This document shows positions 5,937 to 11,700 of a DNA stretch of 11,700 bases, piece by piece. Under the pieces are notes generated by a model. The model made no database searches. It saw only the letters and a program-made list of their open reading frames with translations, and was not told the origin of the DNA. The stretch comes from Ruminococcus sp. UBA4385 (GTDB lineage: Bacteria; Bacillota_A; Clostridia; Oscillospirales; Ruminococcaceae): the NCBI GenBank assembly GCA_002391065.1, contig DGRP01000065.1, forward strand, positions 1-11,700, given 5' to 3'. Each line of letters starts with the position of its first letter. Position 1 is the stretch's first letter. Made by a program: the position numbers and the translations under genes.

Positions 5937-7358
5937 TTGGTTTTTGCGGATCTGTTTTTTATCTATTTCTTTTTGCCGGTCTGTCTGATATGCTATTTTA
6001 TAACGAAGAACCCGAGGTTCAGAAATGCTGTTCTTATCGTGTTCTCGCTGATATTTTACGCATGGGGCGAGCCTGTATGGGTGTCAATACTTATAGTATC
6101 GTCGCTTGTGGACTATGTAAACGGTATTGTCATAGACAAGCATCGGGATAAATGGCAGGCAAAGGCAGCGGTTGCATGGTCGCTGATATTCAATCTGGGT
6201 ATACTGATAGGCTTCAAGTACACAGGCTTTATCGTTGAGAATATAAATGCGGTTGCGGGCACAAAGATTCATGTTCCGCATATTGCACTTCCGATAGGAA
6301 TTTCGTTCTATACGTTCCAGACTATCTCCTACACGGTAGACTGCTACTGGGGCAATGTAAAAACACAGAAAAACTTCTTCCGCTTTCTTATGTATGTATC
6401 TCTGTTTCCTCAGCTCGTTGCAGGACCGATCGTTCGTTACTCGGTCATCGGTGATGAGATCGACAACAGAAGAACTACCGTCAAGGATTTCTCTGACGGT
6501 ATGTCAAGAATCATTTTAGGCCTTGGAAAGAAAGTAATAATCGCTAACAATATAAGCACAATAGTAACAGCGCTCTTCGGAGAGGCTGATAATAAATACA
6601 GCGGTATTTTCTCGCTGTCCGTGTTCGGCACATGGTACGGAGCTGTGCTGGTAGGTCTTTGGTACTACTTTGACTTCTCGGGCTATTCGGATATAGCTAT
6701 CGGTCTTGGAAGGCTTTTCGGCTTCCACTTTGATGAGAACTTCAAGTACCCGTTTATATGCAAGAGCATATCTGAGTTCTGGCAGAGGTGGCACATCTCG
6801 CTGAGCTCATTCTTCCGTGACTATCTGCTTTATCTGCCTATCTTCGGAAAGAGAAGAAAGTACGGCGGACTGTTCCTTGTATGGTTCTGCACAGGTCTCT
6901 GGCACGGAGCAAGCTGGAACTTCATTATATGGGGACTTTACTACGGACTGTTCATCTTCATGGAAATGAAGATAGGAAAGAAGAGAATGAAGGCTCTTGC
7001 GCCGTGGAAGGCTCACCTTTATACAAAGGTAGTTATTTTCTTAGGCTTCGGAATTTTCTACTTCGAGAACTTCAAGGCGCTGGGTGCATTCTTCAAGGGA
7101 CTTGTAGGTCTCAACGGCGGCGGTCTTACCGACCCTGTTACCCAGAACCTGTTTATGAGAAATATCTGGCTGTTCCTTGTGGCAATTATTTTCACCACAC
7201 CGATACTTCCGAAGATCAGAGAGGCAGCTACAAAGGCACCAAGCTCGGACTACTTTATCAGAGTGTGCTCAACAGTATGCAATGTCGGTATACTGCTTGT
7301 GAGCTCGATACTCCTTATTAATACTACGAACAATCCGTTCCTTTATTTCAGATTCTGA
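5937..7358 (+). CDS. Membrane-bound O-acyltransferase, AlgI family
   Basis: MBOAT proteins of the AlgI/DltB type move an acyl group across the membrane for attachment to extracellular polymers such as polysaccharides or teichoic acids. This polytopic protein has about ten or more membrane helices. Family landmarks are PQLVAGPIVRY (158-168), SEFWQRWHISLSSFFRDY (279-296) and GLWHGASWNFIIWG (320-333), with catalytic His323. I choose TTG 5937 as start, giving 473 residues. It yields MVFADLFFIYFFLP, the usual family N-terminus, and GGAG (5925-5928) lies eight bases upstream. The frame is open back to 5829, but that ATG is inside the promoter; ATG 5898 is possible but lacks a ribosome site and adds a non-family extension. 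The DHHW gene follows after 21 bases. Donor and acceptor are unknown. Confidence 0.93.
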   Translation: MVFADLFFIYFFLPVCLICYFITKNPRFRNAVLIVFSLIFYAWGEPVWVSILIVSSLVDYVNGIVIDKHRDKWQAKAAVAWSLIFNLGILIGFKYTGFIVENINAVAGTKIHVPHIALPIGISFYTFQTISYTVDCYWGNVKTQKNFFRFLMYVSLFPQLVAGPIVRYSVIGDEIDNRRTTVKDFSDGMSRIILGLGKKVIIANNISTIVTALFGEADNKYSGIFSLSVFGTWYGAVLVGLWYYFDFSGYSDIAIGLGRLFGFHFDENFKYPFICKSISEFWQRWHISLSSFFRDYLLYLPIFGKRRKYGGLFLVWFCTGLWHGASWNFIIWGLYYGLFIFMEMKIGKKRMKALAPWKAHLYTKVVIFLGFGIFYFENFKALGAFFKGLVGLNGGGLTDPVTQNLFMRNIWLFLVAIIFTTPILPKIREAATKAPSSDYFIRVCSTVCNVGILLVSSILLINTTNNPFLYFRF

Positions 7359-7379
7359 CGAAAAGAGGGCAGTTGATAT

Positions 7380-9647
7380 ATGGATAACAATAGAGGGAGC
7401 AAGGGCTCTCCCATGAATGACCCTCGTGCTCTTATGGAGCAGTATCAGAGGTCTCTTGCTGAGGTCGAGTATGATGACGGCAGGACGGAGAGGATCATAA
7501 AGCAGATAAAAGAGAAGAACAGAAGACGCGGTCAGAGTATATGGACAGAAGACCCTGTGCTCAAGCCTGAAAAAAGCGTCTGGATAGATGAAAACAGCGA
7601 AGAGCCAACAAAGCAGATGCCGAAGCAGAACTCTCAGCATACGGTTTCTTCTCAGAAGATGTATAAGAAAAAGCGTGAGGCTGAAAAGAGCGTTCCTGCT
7701 GACGATTTGCTTATGTCAGTGCGTGTGGCTTCCGAGCACAATGCGGAGCAGACTGCTTCGAGACGTCAGGAAGAGAAGAAGAACGCAAAGGCTGACAGAA
7801 AGCTCATTGATAAATCCAGAACCAATCTGACTATGGAGGTGTCGGGAAACGGCAGCTCCACTATCAGGAGCTCGGGCAAGCAGACAGTGAAGCTCAATAT
7901 GGGCGCTGCAAGAGCGCAGGCTGAGCCTCAGCCTGTATATGAAGAGCAACAGCCTGCCGTGAAGGCTGTTCGGGAGGAGACTGTAAGCGCTGCCGAGGAG
8001 GCACCTGTTCAGAAGGTTAAAGAGAGTGCAGCTCAGGAGAATGAGCTTCTGCCGTTCCTGTCAGCACCTGATACAAGAAAAGAGCCTGTCCGCCGTGAGA
8101 AGCCTGAGGCAGCAGTGCAGCAGCCTTCTCAGCAGAAGGCAAGCAAAGCTCCGTTTGAGGCTGCTAAGGTAGAGATAACAGAGAAGGATTACGAGAGCGA
8201 TCTCGAAAAATATGAGAGACTGAGGGAAAAGACCCTTAAAAAGCAGAAGGAAAGAGCAAGGCTCTCAAAGAACGGAAGAAATGACTTTGAGTTCTCCTTC
8301 GTGAATGCGGCAGTGTGCCTGACAGTTATGTTCTGTATAGCTATCGCACTGGTGGTTATGAAGAGAGAAAGCGGCTTTATAAACTCCGAGAACAGAAACC
8401 TTGCGACCTTCCCTAAGTTCTCGATAAGCTCATGGTTCAAGGGTGACTTCGCTAAGGGCGTTACCGAGTACTATACCGATACGATTCCTTACCGTGAGGA
8501 GATCAAGAAGGCAGCGGCTAAGCTCCGTGATTACACAGGTATCAAGAGCGATGTTACAGTCAAGGGTAAGCTCAAGACCGTCAAGAAGGAGAAGCTTGAC
8601 GAGGAGAAGGTAGCTCAGACAACTACGGTTACTGCATTTACAGGCAAGGTGACTACTACCACCACTCAGAAGGGCGAGACTACCACTACCACAACTACAA
8701 AGAAGACCGAAAAGGAAGAAATAGTTGAAGTTCCTGACAATATGGACGATGTAAACTGGGAGGGCAATGTTATAGTTGTCGGCTCAGGCAAGAATGTAAG
8801 GGCAGTTGACGCTTACTACGGCTCGTTTGAGATAGGCGAGCAGTACGCTGAGGTTGTAAACAAGTGGAAGGCTGACCTCGGAGATCAGGTCAATGTTTAT
8901 AATATGACGATACCTACTGCGTCGGCTTATTATCTGCCCGAGAAGTTCCAGGAGAACGTTTCCGATCAGAAGGATAATATCGTTAATATCGACGCTAACC
9001 TCAAGGGCGTTATCGGCGTTGAGATATATGATACGCTCGATGACCATAAGAAGGAGTATATCTATTCAAGAACTGACCACCACTGGCAGCCGCTCGGCGC
9101 TTACTACGCTATGAAGGTGTTTGCAAAGCAGGCAGGAATAGATTATCCCGAGCTTTCGACCTATGATGAGTGGAAGATAGAGAACTTTGTCGGAACGATG
9201 TATGCGTACTCGGATTATGATCCTCAGATCGCTGCAAATCCTGATACGTTCATCTATTATAAGCCTGACAATGAGTACAAGGTGACCTACTACGACACCT
9301 CGTTCCAGAACCCGAATACGAATGACGGTCTGTTCTTCGATTATGCAGAGGGTGTAAACTGCTACTCGGCTATACTGAACGTGGACAGCGAGATCGCTGA
9401 GATCGAGACTGACTGCGATAACGGAAGAACTCTCGTTATCTTTAAGGACAGCTTCGGAAATGCAACAGTTCCGTTCCTGACACACGGCTTCTCGAAGATC
9501 TATGTCTGCGATTTCAGATATTTCGATATCAATGCTATCGACTTCTGTAAGCAGGTCGGCTGTACTGACCTCCTGTTTGCGATCTCGATAACTTCGGCTT
9601 CGACTGACTTTAAGATCGACCAGCTCAATAATATCAGAATACAGTAA
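7380..9647 (+). CDS. Membrane-anchored DHHW protein, AlgX/AlgJ-like partner of the MBOAT
   Basis: This 755-residue protein matches the DHHW family, an SGNH-hydrolase-like group related to AlgX/AlgJ that works with AlgI-type MBOATs, probably to place the acyl group on the polymer outside the cell. Residues 1-300 are charged and low in complexity, with a likely coiled coil at about 269-297. One membrane helix lies at about 304-327, giving an N-in, C-out topology. After it come ENRNLATFP (337-345), a Thr-rich linker (414-443), TDHHW (565-569) and KDSFGNATVPFL (689-700); the DHHW His residues and the KDSFGN Ser are the expected catalytic or binding residues. The ATG has AGAGGG (7364-7369) ten bases upstream, and the MBOAT stop is 21 bases before. 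The long cytoplasmic tail is unusual; DHHW proteins usually have only a short tail. Confidence 0.88.
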   Translation: MDNNRGSKGSPMNDPRALMEQYQRSLAEVEYDDGRTERIIKQIKEKNRRRGQSIWTEDPVLKPEKSVWIDENSEEPTKQMPKQNSQHTVSSQKMYKKKREAEKSVPADDLLMSVRVASEHNAEQTASRRQEEKKNAKADRKLIDKSRTNLTMEVSGNGSSTIRSSGKQTVKLNMGAARAQAEPQPVYEEQQPAVKAVREETVSAAEEAPVQKVKESAAQENELLPFLSAPDTRKEPVRREKPEAAVQQPSQQKASKAPFEAAKVEITEKDYESDLEKYERLREKTLKKQKERARLSKNGRNDFEFSFVNAAVCLTVMFCIAIALVVMKRESGFINSENRNLATFPKFSISSWFKGDFAKGVTEYYTDTIPYREEIKKAAAKLRDYTGIKSDVTVKGKLKTVKKEKLDEEKVAQTTTVTAFTGKVTTTTTQKGETTTTTTTKKTEKEEIVEVPDNMDDVNWEGNVIVVGSGKNVRAVDAYYGSFEIGEQYAEVVNKWKADLGDQVNVYNMTIPTASAYYLPEKFQENVSDQKDNIVNIDANLKGVIGVEIYDTLDDHKKEYIYSRTDHHWQPLGAYYAMKVFAKQAGIDYPELSTYDEWKIENFVGTMYAYSDYDPQIAANPDTFIYYKPDNEYKVTYYDTSFQNPNTNDGLFFDYAEGVNCYSAILNVDSEIAEIETDCDNGRTLVIFKDSFGNATVPFLTHGFSKIYVCDFRYFDINAIDFCKQVGCTDLLFAISITSASTDFKIDQLNNIRIQ
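8619..8708 (+). repeat. Thr-codon repeat encoding a Thr-rich linker
   Basis: Two runs of ACT/ACC/ACA codons, split by a short QKGE spacer, encode two clusters of five to seven threonines (residues 414-443 of the DHHW protein). It lies outside the membrane, between the membrane-proximal part and the catalytic core, as a flexible and possibly O-glycosylated linker. Such runs can vary in length by slippage. Confidence 0.75.
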
Positions 9648-9654
9648 ATGAACT

Positions 9655-9683
9655 GCAGTCCCTGCCTTCCTGACAGGGGCTGC
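9655..9683 (+). other. Hairpin between the DHHW and FkbH-like genes
   Basis: GCAGTCCCTG (9655-9664) pairs with CAGGGGCTGC (9674-9683), 10 bp with one T-G wobble and a 9-base loop, five bases after the DHHW stop (9647 plus a short spacer). No T-tract follows, so read-through into the downstream gene is expected. It may stabilise or process the upstream mRNA. Confidence 0.55.
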
Positions 9684-9724
9684 TGAGTATATACCGAATC
9701 ATTATATCCTTGGGAGATGTCAGT

Positions 9725-11503
9725 ATGAAAGAACTGCAATGGCCGATAGACTGCGGTCTTATAATGAAAAAGAAAAAATCGCTGAAGCGTCAGCTTCTGG
9801 CAGACGGAACAAGCAGGATAAAGAAAAAAATTGCCGTACTGGGCGGCTCTACCACTGACGATGTGGTAACTATGCTGGAGTTGTTTTTGCTTGACCGAGG
9901 CATAGAACCCGAGTTCTGGCAGTCGGAATATGCCTGCTACTGGCAGGACGGTGTGTTCGGGAACCCCGAGCTTGACGAATTCAAGCCCGATGTAATCTAT
10001 ATACACACAAGCCTCAGAAACTTGGAAAACCGCCCGACCCCAACCATGACCTACGAGCAGGTGCAGGCAAACTTTGAGGCTGAGCTTAACCGCTGGGAGC
10101 AGCTCTGGAACGCACTGGAGCAGAGGTTCGGCTGTCCTGTTATACAGAACAACTTTGAGCAGCCCGATTTCCGCCTTATGGGAAGCTACGAGGCAAGCGA
10201 CCGCAGGGGTCTTATCAACTTCCTGACGAGAATGAACCTTGCATTCTATGACGCTTCCGAAAAGAGACAGAACCTTTATATAAACGATATAAACTGGCTG
10301 GCATCGGCGATCGGACTTGAGAAATTCAGTGACCCGCAGTTCTGGTACCTTTACAAATACTTTGTAAGCGTACCCGTTATCCCTGAGTTCAGCTTACAGC
10401 TTTCTGCGGTGATAGGCTCGCTCTTCGGCAGGAACAGAAAGGCTCTTGCTCTCGACCTTGACAACACGCTCTGGGGCGGGGTTGTAGGTGATGACGGCGC
10501 AGACAAGCTCACTATCGGTCAGGAAAATGCCGAGGCTATGGCTTATTACGAGTTCCAGCAGTATATAAAGTCTCACAAGGATATAGGTGTTATACTGACG
10601 GTGGCTTCCAAGAATGACGAGGAGAACGCTATAGCAGGCCTTGAACACCCCGAGGGTGCTCTCAGACCCGACGATTTTATCAGCATTAAGGCTAACTGGG
10701 ACCCAAAGGACAGGAACATCTGTCAGTCGGCTTCCGACATCGGAATACTGCCCGACTCCTTCGTTTTCGTTGATGATAATCCTGCCGAGAGGGCACTTGT
10801 GGGGGCACAGATAGCAGGTATTGCTGTTCCCGAAATGAACGAGGTATCGCAGTATATCAGAACGCTTGACCGAAACCGTTATTTTGAAGTTACCTCTCTT
10901 TCGGCTGATGACCTTAAACGAAACGAAATGTACAAGGCAAATGCAGAGAGACAGAAGCTTCAGTCGGGCTTTGAGAGCTATAATGACTACCTTCTGAGCT
11001 TAGAGATGAAGGCGAGGATCACCGATTTTGAGCCTGCCTATATCGACCGTGTGGCTCAGCTTACGAACAAGAGCAATCAGTTCAATGTAACTACGAGGAG
11101 ATACAGCTCGGCACAGATAACCGAGATAACGGAGTCTGACAAATACATTCGTCTTTGCGGAAAGCTGACGGACAAGTTCGGAGAGAACGGAGTAGTTTCG
11201 GTAGTGTTCGGTGAGATAAAGGGAAAGGAGCTCCACGTTGATGTGTGGCTGATGTCATGCAGAGTGCTTAAAAGAAGCATGGAGCAGGCTATGCTTGACG
11301 AGCTGGTAAGGCGATGCCGTGAGAAAGGTATAGAGAAGATAGTAGGCTACTATTTCCCGACGGCAAAGAATAAAATGGTCGCAGAGCTGTTTGATACCTT
11401 CGGCTTTGATAAGATCAGCGAATCCGAGGACGGCAGTAAGGTGTATGAGCTCCCGACAGAGGGCTATGAAAATCAGAATCATGTTATCGCAGTAAATATA
11501 TAG
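9725..11503 (+). CDS. FkbH-like HAD-IIIC protein with SGNH-like and acyltransferase-like domains
   Basis: FkbH-like proteins of the OzmB type take 1,3-bisphosphoglycerate, remove phosphate and load the glyceryl group onto a carrier protein. The 592 residues show three parts. An SGNH-like N-terminal domain has IAVLGGSTTDD (36-46, Ser42). The HAD-IIIC core has LALDLDNTLWGGVVGDDG (241-258; Asp244, Asp246), VASKNDEE (293-300) and FVFVDDNPAER (346-356). A GNAT-like C-terminal domain (about 430-575) has RVAQLTNKSNQFNVTTRRY (442-460) and the conserved MSCRVLKRSMEQ (510-521). Cys512 is a candidate acyl-carrying residue, by inference only. ATG 9725 is chosen because GGGAGA (9712-9717) lies seven bases upstream; the longer frame begins at a TTG (9710) overlapping that site. 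It is 77 bases after the DHHW gene, same strand. No carrier protein is visible before the window ends. Confidence 0.9.
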   Translation: MKELQWPIDCGLIMKKKKSLKRQLLADGTSRIKKKIAVLGGSTTDDVVTMLELFLLDRGIEPEFWQSEYACYWQDGVFGNPELDEFKPDVIYIHTSLRNLENRPTPTMTYEQVQANFEAELNRWEQLWNALEQRFGCPVIQNNFEQPDFRLMGSYEASDRRGLINFLTRMNLAFYDASEKRQNLYINDINWLASAIGLEKFSDPQFWYLYKYFVSVPVIPEFSLQLSAVIGSLFGRNRKALALDLDNTLWGGVVGDDGADKLTIGQENAEAMAYYEFQQYIKSHKDIGVILTVASKNDEENAIAGLEHPEGALRPDDFISIKANWDPKDRNICQSASDIGILPDSFVFVDDNPAERALVGAQIAGIAVPEMNEVSQYIRTLDRNRYFEVTSLSADDLKRNEMYKANAERQKLQSGFESYNDYLLSLEMKARITDFEPAYIDRVAQLTNKSNQFNVTTRRYSSAQITEITESDKYIRLCGKLTDKFGENGVVSVVFGEIKGKELHVDVWLMSCRVLKRSMEQAMLDELVRRCREKGIEKIVGYYFPTAKNKMVAELFDTFGFDKISESEDGSKVYELPTEGYENQNHVIAVNI

Positions 11504-11664
11504 TGGAGCCGAGAAAGAGCGTATCTGCTTTCCTTTTTGCCAAGGAGTTAAAAAAAGTGCTCGGCAGGGAAAACCCTGCAGTGCTCGCCGCACGGCTAAT
11601 ACGCGTCGTAGTTTTGCTTGAAGCTGTTCTTGCCTTGACCGCAAAGAAACAAAGTGCAAGCTAA
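11503..11664 (+). CDS. Possible 53-codon ORF of unknown function, perhaps part of a repeat unit
   Basis: A frame opens with GTG at 11503, overlapping the last base of the FkbH-like stop, and runs to TAA at 11662-11664. It encodes a basic start, then FAKELKKVLGREN, a hydrophobic stretch (AVLAARLIRVVVLLEAVLAL) and the end TAKKQSAS. No ribosome binding site precedes the GTG. An AAGGAG (11542-11547) nine bases before an in-frame GTG at 11557 gives an alternative 35-codon start. Codons such as CTA, ATA and CGC differ from the neighbouring genes. The segment starting FAKEL recurs at 11674 in the same frame. It may be a translated repeat rather than a functional gene; I do not recognise the family. 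Confidence 0.3.
   Translation: MEPRKSVSAFLFAKELKKVLGRENPAVLAARLIRVVVLLEAVLALTAKKQSAS
11536..11562 (+). repeat. 27-bp direct repeat, copy 1
   Basis: This copy begins TTTGCCAAGGAGTTAA and ends GCTC. It matches copy 2 (11674-11700) at 25 of 27 positions, the differences being at the 17th and 23rd bases. The distance start to start is 138 bp, a multiple of three. Just after it is a perfect 6-bp hairpin, GCAGGG/CCCTGC (11564-11579), flanked by the direct repeat AGTGCTCG (11556-11563 and 11580-11587). Confidence 0.85.
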
Positions 11665-11673
11665 GTAATAAGA

Positions 11674-11700
11674 TTTGCCAAGGAGTTAAGAAAAGAGCTC
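11674..11700 (+). repeat. 27-bp direct repeat, copy 2 (runs into window edge)
   Basis: This is the second copy of the repeat, ending exactly at the window edge, so the true repeat may be longer and may start another 138-bp unit. In the frame of the upstream small ORF it reads FAKELRKEL, against FAKELKKVL in copy 1. Confidence 0.85.

Noticed and set aside
9670..9695. Possible promoter (CTGACA ... TATA) before the FkbH-like gene
   Set aside because: Spacing is about 14 bases and the -10 is poor. The region is better explained by the hairpin and read-through from the upstream operon.
9710..9724. FkbH-like start at TTG 9710 (five extra residues)
   Set aside because: The TTG overlaps the GGGAGA ribosome binding site that serves ATG 9725.
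9500..10006. 168-codon minus-strand open frame across the DHHW/FkbH-like junction
   Set aside because: It overlaps two well-supported plus-strand genes and the ribosome binding site of the second, with no motif or start signal.
11513..11538. Possible terminator after the FkbH-like gene (GAAAG/CTTTC stem, then five T's)
   Set aside because: The stem is only 5 A/T-rich pairs with a 10-base loop, which is too weak to call. The operon may continue past the window.
11255..11659. 134-codon minus-strand open frame at the right end
   Set aside because: Half of it is antisense to the FkbH-like C-terminus and the rest covers the repeat region. It has no ribosome binding site and no recognisable motif.
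1..11700. CRISPR array, tRNA, rRNA, insertion sequence or phage genes
   Set aside because: No regularly spaced repeats, cloverleaf-like segment, rRNA-like sequence, transposase or phage motif was seen on either strand.

Overview
The window looks like chromosomal DNA of a low-to-moderate GC Firmicute, most likely a Ruminococcus-like member of the Clostridia (Oscillospiraceae). The evidence is strong AGGAGG-type ribosome binding sites, near-consensus TTGACA/TATAAT promoters with 17-bp spacers, split secD and secF genes, and a Thr-rich linker in a surface protein. The genus is an inference from style; no rRNA or other marker is present. I see no tRNA, rRNA, CRISPR array, insertion sequence or phage gene.

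Left part (1-1647, + strand): the 3' end of serC is followed by a complete serA. These are the first two enzymes of serine synthesis in reverse order. A short hairpin separates them and a strong intrinsic terminator closes the unit.

Middle (1648-5676, - strand): radC, secF and secD read leftward. secD and secF are one base apart and are driven by a consensus promoter about 90 bases upstream of secD, behind a structured leader with a possible 13-codon ORF. A hairpin separates secF from radC. Further right, a HAD-superfamily phosphatase/phosphomutase gene has its own extended -10 promoter.

Right part (5677-11503, + strand): a divergent intergenic region holds a strong promoter with a palindrome inside its spacer. 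It drives three closely spaced genes: a membrane-bound O-acyltransferase (AlgI/MBOAT family), a membrane-anchored DHHW (AlgX/AlgJ-like) protein with an unusually long cytoplasmic tail, and an FkbH-like HAD-IIIC protein with a C-terminal acyltransferase-like domain. Together they suggest a system that activates an acyl group inside the cell (possibly glyceryl from 1,3-bisphosphoglycerate) and transfers it through the membrane onto an extracellular polymer. Neither donor nor acceptor can be read from the sequence.

Right edge (11504-11700): no confident gene. It holds two near-identical 27-bp direct repeats 138 bp apart and a possible 53-codon ORF that resembles a repeat unit. The second copy runs into the window edge.

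Start corrections made here: secF starts at 3470 (ATG), the MBOAT gene at 5937 (TTG) and the FkbH-like gene at 9725 (ATG). In each case the longest open frame begins inside the ribosome binding site or promoter. Two substitutions at usually conserved functional positions were found: SecF Ala232, where the proton-relay Asp is expected, and no Glu at the usual catalytic position in SerA.
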